The notes under the pieces: model-generated
Told to the model about the DNA's origin: nothing
Database searches by the model: none
What the model saw: only the letters and a program-made list of their open reading frames with translations
Assembly (NCBI GenBank): GCA_026873275.1
Contig: JANTUC010000017.1
Location: 868,001-932,000, forward strand
Source of the DNA: Pseudopithomyces maydicus
Lineage: Eukaryota; Ascomycota; Dothideomycetes; Pleosporales; Didymosphaeriaceae
Length of the DNA stretch: 64,000 bases
Reading direction: 5' to 3'
Shown here: piece by piece, positions 44,147 to 57,074 of the stretch
Position numbering within the stretch: position 1 is the first letter of the stretch
How the letters are laid out: each line of letters opens with the position of its first letter
Program-made: the position numbers and the translations under genes

Positions 44147-45042
44147 CTAACTATCCCCCTCACCACCCACCCAAAATACCAAGCTCGGCCACCTAAATAT
44201 ATCCCTCTCATCAGCCGCATAAAACACCGTCACCTGCCTCACCCTCTTCTCCCCCCAGCTCTCCTTCCTCCCCGCCAATAACCACGCTACCCCCGCCCCG
44301 TTCGGCGTCCCCAGCAGCGCCATCCCCTCTCTACACGCTGGTTCAACCGGGAAGGATAACCCCGGCCACTCGGGTAGAATTTGACGCTGTGACGATGACA
44401 ATGATGAGAGTATATAATTGACGACAGCGTTAGTAGTGGGGTTTTGACAGCAGTAGCGGATTATGAAGCGGGGATTGATGGGAGGGGAGACTGTGGGGGG
44501 CAGTATGGTGTTTGGAGTAGAGGACGCGAGGGATGGGGCCAGGGTCTGGAGATAGGCAATGTCGGACCAGTGGTGGAGAGGGGGCCAGTCTTCGAGGGCG
44601 ATGTTCGCTGCGGTTTTGTTGCTTGCTGCGATGAGGACGCCTTGGGATTTGTTTATGATCTGGATGAAGTAGGCGCCTGTGGCCTAGAGTGATGTCATCA
44701 GCGTTGGGTGTACTGGCAGAAGTATTATTTTGGTTGGTTCTGATTAAGACTTACAGGGTACTCCAAGTTATTCACCCTCGTTTCCTTGCTGTGTGAATGG
44801 TAGATTCGGGAATTAAGTCCGCCATCTATGTCTAGGGTGTGGCTAACGCCTAGGCTCTGGAGACAATTCTGCAGGGGTTGCAGTGAGAATGGCTCGGGGG
44901 CGTCTTCTTGGATGTATCCATATAGAGCTAGGTCGGTGTAGTCTGAGAAAACAACTCCTTGTTGTGAATCACTGGTAGTCTCGAGAAGATTGAAGAAGCG
45001 CACACCTTTGGTGACTGCTCGGTCGAACTCAATATGCGACAT
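44147..45042 (-). CDS. Conserved-looking protein of unknown function, 274 residues
   Basis: Two exons, 45042-44755 and 44683-44147, joined over a 71-nt intron (GTAAGT...TCTAG) in phase 0. Exon 1 begins MSHIEFDRAVTKGVRFFNLL and ends NNLEYP. Exon 2 continues ATGAYFIQIINKSQGVLIAA, has EDWPPLHHWSDIAYLQTL, LSFPVEPACREGMALLG, and ends with RDIFRWPSLVFWV. No signal peptide or membrane helix. The Trp- and hydrophobic-rich blocks look like a folded single domain, but I cannot place it in a family. The second exon switches from C-rich to G-rich third positions toward its end. Confidence 0.75.
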
Positions 45043-45487
45043 CGTTGGGCGGGTTGAGTTGAGCTGATTTATGCTTGAAGGAAATATATGTGTGATGCGG
45101 ATTCAATTTATGGGCCGGGTAGGGTTTGCTGGGTTGGGCGTTTGCTGCTGCCTGCCCTTGGTTGCATAGTAGCAAGTAAATGTAGAATATCGTCAGCTGT
45201 CACTAGAGCGATGGACAAGCTAGATCAACACAGATTTTCGGTCACCCTTATGACACATTCTTGTTTCACTCACAGATATTTTGTAGGCCAAATTTCTTTC
45301 GCGGTCATAGAGGGGGAGACAATTTTTTTCAGCTATTTTTACGCCATCGTACTTCGTGTTGACTCGACACCTTTTCATCAAATCACAAATTGAGGAGACT
45401 TTCAGGGAACTCTGTAGTCGAATACTACGGACAATTTGAATTATGATATTTTAAAGAAGTACAATGGAGCACATGCCAATGCTTCCA
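45043..45487. other. Spacer between two minus-strand genes
   Basis: Upstream region of the 274-residue gene and 3' flank of the WD40 gene. No exon seen. Confidence 0.4.
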
Positions 45488-46840
45488 TCAGTATGGTGCA
45501 AACCTTCCCTTTTTGCCTTCTTCATCTCCCTTCCGCTTGTCCTTCTTCTTATCTTTTCGTTTCTCCTTCTTGTCCTTGGATTTCGTTTTTGCTTCACTTG
45601 TCCCATCGTCGACATTCGCATTCCCGTTACTTGGCATCTTCCACGAACGGACAAACCCGTCCTCGCCGCAGGTGTAGGTCGTCTGTGTCTATGTATTTTT
45701 AGTATTATATTAGACTTTATGGTCGATATTGTTGTGGGAACTTACGTGGACATCGGTGAGCAGATCACGCACAATTTCCTCCCCGTGGGCACCCTGTAGA
45801 TGGACTGGTTGCTGGGGGTTGCACACATACTCCAGAGGACCACCCTGTGTACTCTTGTCCACAGGATACAATGTGAGATTACTCGAGCTAGTGATTGTCA
45901 GCGTTAGATATTTACATTCGGGCTGAATGAGACGTACCTATGCTTGCCAGTGGCGATATAAGCCTTGTCGCCGGCCCAGTGCATCTTAGCTAGATATTCG
46001 CAGCCTAGTTGCTCTCGCGTGTCGCCGTACGCTTTAGGTGCCGGCTCTTCCTTCTCTTCTTCTTGACTCTGCAAGGCATAGAAGCTGAGCGTCTCGTCCG
46101 TACCCATGGCATAGATGTCAGTTGTGGGGAACATGAAACCTGCGCGAGCAATGGCAGAGCGATGGTTGATGACCTGGTACAGTGCATCATCTTCCTCAGC
46201 CTGAGTGATATCGAAAATGTTGACTAGACCATCTGTGCTTGCCGATAGTAGCAAGTTTGGGAGATTGGGGTGAATCTGAAGATCGGTAACCGTGTCTGTG
46301 TGAGACTCAACATATTGGCGGACAGGCGCCTGGGGGTTGCGCTGATCCCAAATGTAGACTGGAGATCCGCGTGGCCCGTCGTCTGGGTTCTCGATTCCAG
46401 CAGCAACGAAATTTTTCTCAAGATTGCAAATAAGCGATGAGATGAGTTTTTGAGCTGTGCGAAGTTTAGTGATAGCATGCCAAATTTGGATAAAAGTACC
46501 AACGGCTTTGGATTTCTGCAACGGCTTTGCCCGGGGTTCTCTTGTCCCAGAATTTGATCAATCCGTCTCTTCCTGCCGTTGCGACGAGATTGCTTGGTTG
46601 GTCGTTGCCTCGCTCTAAGCATGTGACCTTTTCGTTCACGTTCTTGACCACGCCATTTGGCAGAACACTGAGTGTGGCAGGGTCAAAGAAACGCAGCGAG
46701 TCATCAGAGGCGATCGCAGCAAGTTGGTCGATCTGACTGTAGGTGAGCGGGTCCTGCCGTGGCGCGGTGGAGATGATTTTGTATATGTACGAGTTGGGCG
46801 GCAAGCCTAGATCGGATTGACTAAGCTGCGACGCGCTCAT
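45488..46840 (-). CDS. WD40-repeat protein, WDR89-like
   Basis: Four exons (46840-46504, 46454-45938, 45887-45746, 45682-45488) with introns of 49, 50 and 63 nt give 396 residues. WD-type units can be read: LAAIASDDSLRFFD, LVATAGRDGLIKFWD, YIWDQRNPQAP, LLLSASTDGLVNIFD, a DIYAMGTDETLSFY unit and TYTCGEDGFVRSWKMP. The repeat spacing and the inter-repeat SLICNLEKNFVAAGIE match WDR89-like beta-propellers. The C-terminus is a long Lys/Asp/Glu tail (KSKDKKEKRKDKKKDKRKGD) and ends GRFAPY, suggesting a nuclear or nucleolar protein. The first donor is GTTGGT, slightly unusual. It is divergent from SDH3. Confidence 0.9.
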
Positions 46841-47707
46841 GGCGTCGGTTTGTCCTTTCGAGTTGCTGTTTAGGAACAGAGTAGTCAATGAGCAGTGTAT
46901 GGGCAAGCTGGACGGAGACGAAAGCGTAGGTCAACGTTGAGGTTGGCGCGGCAGTAAAATTTTTGAGCGGGTGTAGAGGCAGCGTTTCGTCACACATAAT
47001 AGGTTGACAATGAGTTGAAGCTTTCCACGACTATAGGGCTGTTCATTACACTCTGTCGCAAGCGGCGCCCTGGAGAAGCTTGCACTCTATCCATCAACAT
47101 TCACCGATGGTGAATGAGGAAAGCGCAACCCTCAACCCACGGGAAAACACCGGCAGGAGCGAACAGCCTGAAGAATCACGTTCTCCCATGCTATCCATGG
47201 ATCTAAAGTAGATATATAGCAGGAGCCAGCCTTATACAGTGGATAAGGCCAGGCAGAGCACAGCACAGTGAGCACAGTTGCGGTGTTCAACAGTGGTGGA
47301 AACGCAGGCATTGCGCTGCCAGTCGAAAAATATGTAGCCCTGGATATGAAACTCATCAGGTCATTATGATCAGGCCAAATGAGCGATTAACTACGGGCGT
47401 TCTTCGCGGATCCCTCGTGTCCCAGTACCACTGACATAACGCCAGCGGAAAGGCCGTCACTCCGCGATCTCATCCCGTGAGGTCGACGCGGCGATATCGA
47501 GGTTCCTGGAGAGAAGAAGAGCAGAGCCGCACGCGCGAGGAATTTTCGGGTGCCACCCAGTCGGTTACTAAGCGGTGCGCCGTGATTGGCCGCTTCGGCA
47601 ATGGCTCGGATGCTTGGATTGCGGACGAAGAGCGACGACATCACCCATCACCACCACCGACGACGGCACTCTCCCCTCCACGCCAATTGGCAGCCATTGC
47701 ACACATC
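46841..47707. promoter_or_regulatory. Divergent promoter region, WDR89-like gene / SDH3
   Basis: 867 nt between two divergent start codons. The SDH3 side is followed by a CACC/CACGACGG-rich leader. No factor site can be named with confidence. Confidence 0.4.
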
Positions 47708-48329
47708 ATGGCTTCCCAGCGAGTGTTCCAGCTTGGCCTGCGACGAGCGGCCGGCCCCAGCTTCAGGTTCCAGCCTGTTGGCCGCATGGTGCAGCGGAGG
47801 TACGAGCTCGTGACAGCATCACCAGCTGCTCACCCCATCCATACGCACCCGCCACACGTGAAACTGACGCCTTGGCAGACTCGCAAACTCCCAGGCCACC
47901 GGCAAGGTCAGCCAGGAGGCTGGTGAAGAGATCCTCGCGAAGCAGCGCATCAACCGCCCCGTCTCCCCGCATCTTTCCATCTACCAGCCCCAGATCACCT
48001 GGTACGCATCCAGTCTCAACCGTATCACGGGTATCCTTCTCAGCGGCGGTCTCTACCTCTTCGGATTCGCATACCTCGCAGCGCCCACTCTTGGCTGGCA
48101 CCTCGAGAGCACTTCCATCGTTGCCGCCGTCGCAGCATGGCCGCTGTGGGCTAAGGCCTCGGCCAAGTTTGCCGTTGCCATGCCCTTCTTCTTCCACAGC
48201 ATCAACGGTCTGAGGCATCTGTCATGGGACTTGGGTGTTGGCTTCAAGAACCCCACGGTTGCCAAGACTGGCTGGGCTGCCGTTGCCTCGACAGTCGCCG
48301 TGTCGGCCTACTATGCTTTCCTCCATTAG
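47708..48329 (+). CDS. SDH3: Succinate dehydrogenase cytochrome b560 subunit (complex II)
   Basis: Two exons, 47708-47799 and 47879-48329 (79-nt intron, GTACGA...TGGCAG), 180 residues. The N-terminus MASQRVFQLGLRRAAGPSFR is an Arg-rich mitochondrial presequence. The core has RINRPVSPHLSIYQPQITWY and SLNRITGILLSGGLYLFGF, holding the Ser and Arg of the ubiquinone pocket. FFFHSINGLRHLSWDLG holds the haem-ligand His. There are three membrane helices, the last at the C-terminus (WAAVASTVAVSAYYAFLH). It anchors the SDH1/SDH2 catalytic part in the inner mitochondrial membrane and passes electrons to ubiquinone. Confidence 0.96.
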
Positions 48330-48902
48330 GGGCAGAACAAGGAACATGGGCGGGTTGGGAGAGAAAGGCTGGAAGCGGGTGCTGGCACGGAGTGACCGAA
48401 GGGGATTGGAGGAAGAGAGGGAGAGAGGCTGAGATGAGACACAATTGTATATTTTCTGTTTAAACACATCAATGTTAAACGCAATCAACCTAGCATTTTG
48501 ACGCAGATGCATTAGACCCTGTCAAAGTCGCTCCTTCTTTCACGAACAGCGTGGCTTCCACTCTAATTTGTATGTGTCAAACCGACCTCGGGACCTCGGG
48601 ATCAGGTACATCCCGTGTTATCGACAGCGTTACCTTTTCAAAATACATATTGAAACACTTCGAACTTCAGAACCTTGCAACATTTGGCCCGAATCACATG
48701 TTACTTATTTTCACTTGGCACAGCTGAACATCCAGATTGCACATGTTATCGAGGACAAAGGCAGTGTCCCATCTTGGTAAACGCCCGGGCACGTGAACGC
48801 GCGACAGACCATACGGATAATTTACGTAGCGCGGCTGTTGGTGGCTGGACGCAACTCAATCTCAACCTCGCCCCGGAACAGCTCCGGCAGGCGCTCGCGA
48901 TC
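48330..48902. other. Spacer, SDH3 3' flank and checkpoint-gene promoter
   Basis: No coding exon. The right part, 48780-48900, is moderately GC-rich and directly precedes ATG 48903. Confidence 0.4.
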
Positions 48903-51900
48903 ATGGCGGAGTCACAAGAGAGCACGAGACTCAAGGATTGTTTTTTCGACGTGAGTTGCTTTTTTCCCACAGGTTGTAGCACCGTAGCGCATAGCACCCC
49001 TGCCCCTCCTGCATGCAGATCATGAATCGTGCTATCTGAGCGTCGACTGCTCTGACGCCACCAAGGACCCATCCCAGCTTTCCCAGTTGCTCCGCCAGCG
49101 GGCAGGCGCCCATTCTCTCTTTCACTTGACCGACCCAGCCGCCCATCACTCCGTCAACGCGACATCTACCTTTACCACCGAGGGGCTGGCGAGCCCCCAG
49201 CGTATCGCCGCCGCGACTTCACCTGCTGCGACGCGTGCGCCTTCCCGACGCGTCCGCTTCAACCCGCAACATGCGACACCGACCCTCTCGAAACACAACT
49301 CAGCTCCCGTCGCCATTGAAGAGTCGTTGAAACACAAGGAAGGCGCGCGTAGAAGACATCAGACCTTCAGTGGCACCATGGACGCACCCGGCGATACGCA
49401 GGTGGATCCCGAGATATTCAAGGAATTCACGAGCGGGCTATGGGACAGCAACAGTATGGTTGGAGCTGTGCCAGAGCCGCCGTTATCAGCGGTCGAAGAA
49501 GGAAGCTCCGAGTCGGCGAGGGACTTCGTGGTTGTGTCAAGTCAAGAGCAGCGCAGTGGTGCCGTTACCAGCCCAATGACGGTCAATAATGACCCGGAGA
49601 CACAATACCGAGCTCAATACGCAGAGACTAGTCCTCTCAAACTGCTACAAACTCCAAGTGCATACACAAGTAGGCAGCGGGACAGTGAGAGCCAAGTGCT
49701 GAGCTCGATTGCGAAGACAAACGAAACCCCTGGGACAGTTTTGTCGGCATCTGCCTTCTTTGGCTTCAATGATACTGTGGAAATCAGTGGCATGTCTCTC
49801 ACCCAGGCATTTAATGCGACGCAGGCAAAAACCTCGCCAGCTGCAGGTCACCTCAGCGAGGACGTCGTTTTCCAACGTCCATCCCCGAACTTTGCCCACG
49901 CGCGGCATTCAAGCCCTGGCGCCGCCATCTCTAGCCCGATAAAGGCGAATCATCGAAGGGCGCTCGTGTCCGACCCTATTCTGAGATCCTCCAGCGAGCC
50001 GCGGGCTGACTACGAATCGATGAAGCATTCACAGGAACGTCGGAGTCGAGATTGTGTGAACACAGAGGATAATTTTCTTGAACAACAGGATAGCTGGGGA
50101 GAACCGACGGGTGTTGAAAAGCATTTTGTAAGACAAAAGGCGAAGGAGCGATTTGAAAAGGAGGCGGCAAAGTCGCTTGCAGCTGTGTCCGCCCCAAATA
50201 CTACTTCAGGACGTCGCATTCGCAAGCGTGGATTATTGTCTCTGCGTGCGACAACGACATCTCCCATGAAGCCTCCAAGAACGGATCGACTTTCGTATCA
50301 CGGGCCATATGATGGTGCAGGCGATGAGACCCCTTATGATGGGTCTAAACCTTCGCCAAGAGTTGACAACGGTGTCGAAGACGATGAAGACGAGGATTCG
50401 CCTGATGAACAGACCCATGAAGAGCTTTTCAACCGACATTCTGCACTGACCACTTCCGTAAAGGAGGCAAGGCTCGAGCAGCGTGTACAGGTGCCATACA
50501 CATCTTCATACCCACCGCACGTGCATGCTGGTCACTCTTCGCGTAGTCACTCTCAACGGGAAGTCTCACCTCCGCCGCTATTCGACTCTCAAGCCCGCGC
50601 ATCTGCGTCTCAACCCGCACCCAAAAGTCTCTCGAGACTTCGTAGTAGCAAAGAAACCGACGTGGTCATGGATTCTCAACCCGACTCCACCCAACCAGCT
50701 CCACTGCGCTTTCCATCTTCGCCTTCAGTCAATCAATACAGCATCAACCAAACAACAATGCTTCCTCGACCCGGTCTTATCAGCTCACCCATGTCCTCAT
50801 TGGTGCCTATGCCGCCTAGGACTAGTTCTCCAGAGCTTGGTATGCCCACGCAGAATGCAGATTTCAATGAAGGAGAAGACGATCGTGTTCCAAGCAGCCC
50901 ACCGCTTGTAGCGCCCGATGATGATATCACATATGATGAGCACGCCTACGATGATTCAGACAATGGCCAAGAAGAAGCTACAGATGATCGTGGATCTGGA
51001 GACGATGTACATATGGCCGATTTCGAAAACGAAAACGATACACCCGCATCACATGACGATCGTACCAAAGACACGGCATTGGACCCCGAAGGCCATGAAG
51101 AAGTCGATCAGTGCGACACAAAATTTCATCAAAAGAGTGATGAGGTGCCCGAGACCGCTGAGCAACAGCAAGGATCACATGTCTTGACTGGCTCGAGCCA
51201 ACGAGATAGCAAATACGAGGGAAACGCGAACGATTCTTTGTGTCCAGCTCATACAGATCAACAATCCACTATTCCGGAGGCAGAGATGTTAGAGGAGACC
51301 CAGCCTTCATTCTTCCCGGAAACCGACGATGTTGAGCAGCCTCATGTTTCTGGAGATGCATCTACGGGCATTAGTAGGGTTTTTGAGACCCTCTCTCACG
51401 TCGGCAAATACCCGCTGAACGATCATGCACCCTCCGATACTGCAGACGAACAATCAGTGACATCATCTCCCGATAAAGTTGCTGCCAGTACCGCAGAAAA
51501 CAATGGGATGGAGCCCGCTCCTATCACCTCCAAGGGAAAGTCACTGCTTGAAATTGCAAACCTACCAGATACACAGCGATCCGTTGATCTTAACGAACTT
51601 GATCTCCCACAGCTGAATGTCGATGAAAACGCGGAAGATTACTTGGATGAACTCGTAGCTCGAAACTCGCCTTTCCAACCACAGAAGAAGCGTAGGACGA
51701 CCTACAGCTCGAAGAAGGCGTCACGGAGCCCGGCCAAGAAGATGGACCCTCCATCAGATGCGTTGATGAGCTCACCACAACCCGGCGCATCGTACGTTCC
51801 AGGCTGGTCGCCACCTACAACTCAAAATCGGGACGTTCAGGGACAACAAGCTGCTGCGCAGATCCTCAACGAAGCTCACATTGCACAACCGGCAAAATTG

Positions 51901-53690
51901 AAGTCCAAATCGCGTTTCAAACCAGCTCAGCCTCAGACTCCTCGAAAAGGTGCGCTGAAAACCGTCAACAAGACGTTGTTCTCCAAATCGCCGGGTAGGA
52001 CACCTAGGGCCGTTCCGCAAGATGTCGGTGCAGAGCCAACGACGCCCAGTCGATCTACTGGTGTTGGCAATGTTGACCTAGAGATGCGTGATGTTGCTGC
52101 TCCAGACGAGAACGACCCTGTACAAAATGCCGACGCCGTGGATGAATCACCAGAATTAGCCCCTATGGGTGAATCTTTGGTGGAAAACCCTACTGGAGAA
52201 TATCTTTTGCCTAATCGTGTTTTTGCATTCTGGCCCGGAATCAACTACTATTACCCTGCTACCTGTGTCGGACGGGTAGACTCGCATCGTCTCAAAGTTC
52301 GCTACGACGACGGGAATGAGACCATCCTTGAAAGCAACCAAGTTCGCGCCCTTGATCTCCGTGTTGGTGATCATTTAAAGGTTGACCTTCCAGGCATGAA
52401 GAAAATGGCATACATTGTTGTAGGTTTCAAAGATAAGGTTGACATTGACGATCCCGCACTTGACTTCCCAATCACAACCCGCCATGGTTACTCGACAGTT
52501 GTCTTGGAGGAGAAGCGACGGGAGAGCCTGCCTGCTGAGGCTGCGGCGCAACCGAAAAAGCAGATCGATATTCACATCACTAACATCTATCTCACATCGC
52601 AATTGTGGGCTCGCATGAAGGACCGGGCTTTTCAGTTCAATTCAGGCTCCTCATTTCACGGACCATCTTCGCAAATGGGAACACCGAAGACTGTTGAGGC
52701 TGCTATACCCATCTCTACTTCACTTCGTAGAAGCACAACTGGGCCTTCGTTCCTTCGCGATCCAACGGCCCGCGCTTCTTCGGTCGCTTCTTCGGTGCGG
52801 TCGAGTGGTAATGTGTTTCTTAATATGGCCTTCGCCATTACTTCCACTAGCGACACGGTAAACAAGGATGGTCTGGGCAAGCTCATCACTTCGAATGGCG
52901 GACTACTTGTGAACGAAGGATTCCACGAACTATTCGATACCAATTCATACGGCGCGCCCGCCTCCTCCCCTGGCTCCGGCATCCACCCAACTTCATCGCC
53001 GCACGGCCTCACACTCAAGCGAAAGAATGAGAAGCTCCGCTTCGTAGCCCTCATCGCCCAATCCCACTCCCGCAGCCCGAAATTCATCCAAGCCCTCTCC
53101 CTCAACATCCCCTGCCTCCACCTAAAATGGGTCCACGACTCCATATCTGCCGGCCACGCCCTCCCCTTCGCAAAATACCTCCTCCCCGCCGGCGTATCCA
53201 CGTTCCTGGACCCCTCCGGCGTCGTCCGCTCGCGCGACATGCCAGTCTTCGACCCCACCAACGACGACGTATCCTTCGCCCAGATGATTCGCAATCGCGA
53301 CACCATATTCCGCGACCAGGCGGTTCTCATCGTCACCGAGGAGAACGCACAGGAGCCGTACATATTCCTTACGCGGGCGATGGGCGCCACAGAGGTGGGG
53401 CAGTGCAACGATCTCGACGATGCGAAGGACGCGGTCGAGTCCGGGGCGTGGGACTGGGTGTATGTCGATACGAAGCCGGGGGATCTGGCGGCGGCGGCGG
53501 CGCTCGTGTTTGGGAAGGGGGTGGGAAGGCGGCGCGGAAGACGGCGGGTAAGAAGCGGAAGCGGGAGAGCGATGTTGTGAAGGCGGAGTCGCTGGTTCGG
53601 TCGGGGGTCGTGGATGGGAAGATGGTGAGGGTTGCGTGTGGGGAGTTTGTTATACAGTCTCTTATTCTTGGGGCCCTCATCGAAGAGTAG
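48903..53690 (+). CDS. Rad9/Crb2/53BP1-type DNA-damage checkpoint adaptor (Tudor + BRCT)
   Basis: Probable exon 1 48903-48950 (MAESQESTRLKDCFFD) and a 127-nt intron lead to one giant exon. The long N-terminal part is disordered and rich in SQ/TQ sites (kinase targets of ATR/ATM type). Near residue 1060 a Tudor domain appears (NRVFAFWPGINYYYPATCVG, then RLKVRYDDGNETILE), which in the family reads methylated histone. From about 1255 to the end lie tandem BRCT-like repeats (NMAFAITSTSD, LHLKWVHDSISAG, QAVLIVTEENA, WDWVYVD). After AAAAALVFGK the frame runs into Arg-rich nonsense and stops at 53580. The natural end (KAARKTAGKKRKRES... to FVIQSLILGALIEE, TAG 53690) is in the next frame, restored by one G in the run 53517-53521. 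Full length would be about 1553 residues. The exact first-exon splice is less sure; ATG 49378 is the conservative alternative. Confidence 0.85.
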
Positions 53691-56600
53691 GGGTGTCGGG
53701 GAGGCTGTATGGAGACGGGTGATGGGATTGAGTGTCCCACGCAGGAGTCAGGATGAAAGCGGAGTGGCTTCATTCCGTCTTGTCTTTCTTTTTCTTTCCC
53801 TTTCCTTTCCTTTCCTTTTTCGTCTTTAAGGGTCAGTGGGCTTACGACGTTTCACTTCGACATATGTATTCGTGGACTTCAATATTCCTACTATCTCGGC
53901 GTTCACGGAAAAGGAGGCATCGTCTACGGCACAGATACCACGGCGGAAGCGTAGGGCGTACGTATGGGTTCAGGGTCAAACTTTGGCGCAATGTATGTCA
54001 GAATGATGTACAATTGCGGAATGCGGAATCACTGCAGTGTCAGCTAGTATATTATGTATGGAAATGAAAATCGTGCGTGCAGTGCTGGATGGCGCTGCTC
54101 GATGACATGAAAGTTCCCGCAGGCTACGTTCTTTTGTGAAAAACCTGCGATGATGTTTAAAGCTTTGAGCCATTTTCAGCTTGACACCGCTCTCGTTGTG
54201 TATAAGTAGACTGTGCGAGGGCGCTATTCTTCTATACTGTTATCTAGCGCGTCTATATGACATGGCTGGCGGGCATCAGGTAAGTGCGCGCTTACAAGTT
54301 GTCAGTTAGAATTTCAAGCAGGAAACGATGAATCGCTATCTACCATTTCGATTATGAAATGATAGGCGAGCGAAGCACAAAGGTTGTGCATAGGAATCTA
54401 CCTTCACAATCAGCTTATCGCAAGCAATAGGTATAGAAAGATCGACATGGGTGACATAGATATCACCGAGATCCGGATGGAGGTTGCTACGGAGAAAAAA
54501 TATCACCAAGCCTGACGATGACACGGGTGATGAAAGGTTCGGTGCAGTCTTATAGATGCGTTAGAGCGTGATAGCCAAGCTAACAAAGTGGTGGAGTTCA
54601 ACTTCTTCCGCGACCTCTTCGACGTCCACGGAGGTCTCAGTCGAACACGTCTGGGGTGATGACGAGTGCTTACGCGGAGAGTCACAGAATTATGAACTCC
54701 GCACGTACATACGTAGCTACGAGTCGGACCGTCACGCCGACAGATCATCATTTGGTGACCAGCATGGCATTCCAACCACTCTAGCACGGTCTTCATGATG
54801 ATGACGAATACCGCCACGGAAGTAGTAGTAATTTCAATCATCAACGAACGAGCTCCTCCCTTCCACCTAGATGGTTCGGCTACTGCCCTTGCCGGCGCCG
54901 CGCTCGTATACACCGAAACACTAATCATCACTGTCCCTTCCCCATCCTTCACAGCCATCGCAACACCGACCATCATCCCTGAGCCCCCCACAAACAACAC
55001 GCTTCCTAGCGTATGGAGTGCGCACGCTCGTGCGAGTGCGCGGACGGTACGCCCGGAAGCTTATACATACTGAGGCCCAGGTGCATCGCAATCACGTGAC
55101 CATGCCGTTCCCGCACGCGGCGACAATTGCTAGACCAGCGCCGTCCTACCTACTTTACATACTGCAGTGGGGGCGGAGCGCAATGTGGAGATTACAAGGT
55201 TCTAGCCTTCTGCGTAGAAAAGAATACTGCCGGGCGGTACGTAGTCGCGGCCAAGGTGGGCTAGAGAAACGGGCCGTTTTCGAACGACGCAATTTGAGAG
55301 GCATTGAGGGAGAGGGGGGCGCAGCGGAGATAAGGGGGATTTGCGGCGTGGTAGCTGACACGGTGTAAGGGGTGGGAAATGGGATTGGGAAAAATTGTTG
55401 AGATGAGTTGTCGTTAGTGATGAGGGATTTTGGGATGATCGTCAGGGTTGCTGGGCCCTGGGTCGGTTGTCGAATGCTTACGATGTACGATGGAGAGTAT
55501 GTATGTATGTATGTATGTGCGGGTATCTGGTTTAGAGGGGTCCCGTTGCTTGTCTTGCGTGTCGGGGACGCGCCAGCGTGGGGTGGAAGGTGGCTAGAAG
55601 CATGTACGATGTTGTCACCAGGAGCGTTAGTGACCTTCATTACTCTTGTTGGCATAGCAACATGATGAAGTAGGTATGTAGTCACTACGATTACACGCGT
55701 AGCTCCCGTGGTGTATTAGGTGAGAGTTCGTGTGAACCAGACCGTCCCTCATCTGCACTTGTTGGCACTTCCGCGAGGCATCCCAGTGTCCCACGACAGA
55801 GACAACGCCGAATTTCGCTAATCCATCCATGCTGCTGACTGAGTTCGCTCGTCCAATGCGGAAAAGATGACAAGATGCGGCTACACGAGCTTGTTGCAAC
55901 GTCTCTGTACGCCGGGTCATCTTGGTTCCGCAATGCAATCATGCGGCACAGCGAGGCGCACGCTCAGCGTCCCAGTGATCCAGTGGCCCAGACCCACGCG
56001 CGATCAACGGGTCTCCGCGACGTTTAGGACTAGGGCACGCACGCAATCAGATGGAAGGATGAGAAGCCATTCTCCAACTCCGGTAAAAAGCACATTAGTA
56101 AAAAATTCCACGTGGGATGCGGACAATCTAGCTCTTCACAACAATTGCTAATGTCGTATTAGGGATTAGCCGAGATTGTGTCGACCTCACAAAGGACAAT
56201 CTATCGCTCGAGCCGCCCGTTTGAGTCGACTGTGTTCTGGCGATTCTGTTCAGCCAGCCTCTTCTCCTGGGAGAGACTAGGGTTACATTCACTAAGCGTA
56301 AGGAGGGATGGGGTTCCTCCGGTGTGACAGGTGTCGGTGCTTTTCAGGTGGCACGCTTAACGGGTTCCGCCGCTATCCAAGGGGACCCGAGTTCTGCGCT
56401 GGAAAAGCTGGTGCGGTAAAATTAGAGGGAGCTGATGCGGAGTGGCGCATCTGGCGTTATCGTAAAGCGACGAGGGGACGAATAGTAATCGAGCGCAGGC
56501 TAAACAAGCCCAAGGTTTAATTTTGTCGGCTCGTGTCGATAACATCCATGGAGGATTTTTCGCTCGCAGACAGGCGGGCATTGCGACGATGCAGCGAGGC

Positions 56601-57074
56601 AGCGAGGCAGCGAGGCAGCGAGGCAGCAGAGGGGACACTGCATTAAGCAAATGCTGTGGGGCTTGCCAAGGGCGAGGGCGTTATTCATCCTGCTTACCTG
56701 CGCGATCCAAGGGTGATCCACATCATTGGGGCCAGGGTGTTTGCCCGATGATCGCCAGTAAGAACCTTAAGGGTACTAAAATATCTAGATTGGGACAACA
56801 GGCAAGCGGGCGAGGCGGCGGAAGTTGAACGGGTCCCCCTGCAATAATAGTCGCCGCTTGGATCTAAGCAATTCCACTCATTAATATCTCCCTCGTACCT
56901 CTTTCGTTGGCATTCTTGCGCTCCGGTCGGTTTGCCCAACGCTATTGCGTGTCGGCACTGCCACATCTTTGTCACTCGTTTGTTTGCTCGCCCACTTTTA
57001 ACGCGCGGTCAGTCTTTTAACACAAACAAGACACACCCTGGTGCGAACCACTGCCTTGGTGACTGACAGCCGCA
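53691..57074. other. 3.4-kb stretch without a supported gene
   Basis: Several open frames occur (e.g. 55000-54503 and 55685-55155 on the minus strand; 54795-55073 on the plus strand), but they are low-complexity, start mostly at non-ATG codons and show no motif or intron partners. Small simple repeats are present (GTAT units near 55497-55517, an 8-bp tandem at 56591-56627). The last part must include the promoter of the glycosyltransferase gene. Confidence 0.4.
56591..56627 (+). repeat. Tandem GCAGCGAG repeat
   Basis: Four and a half copies of the 8-mer GCAGCGAG in intergenic DNA upstream of the glycosyltransferase gene. Since 8 is not a multiple of 3, it is not a coding repeat. Confidence 0.9.

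Noticed and set aside
52656..53408. 250-codon minus-strand frame opposite the checkpoint gene
   Set aside because: The plus strand encodes BRCT sequence here; the antisense frame is a by-product.
54503..55000. 165-codon minus-strand frame with a hydrophobic patch
   Set aside because: Starts with GTG, no splice partners, no recognisable motif; hydrophobic patch is short.
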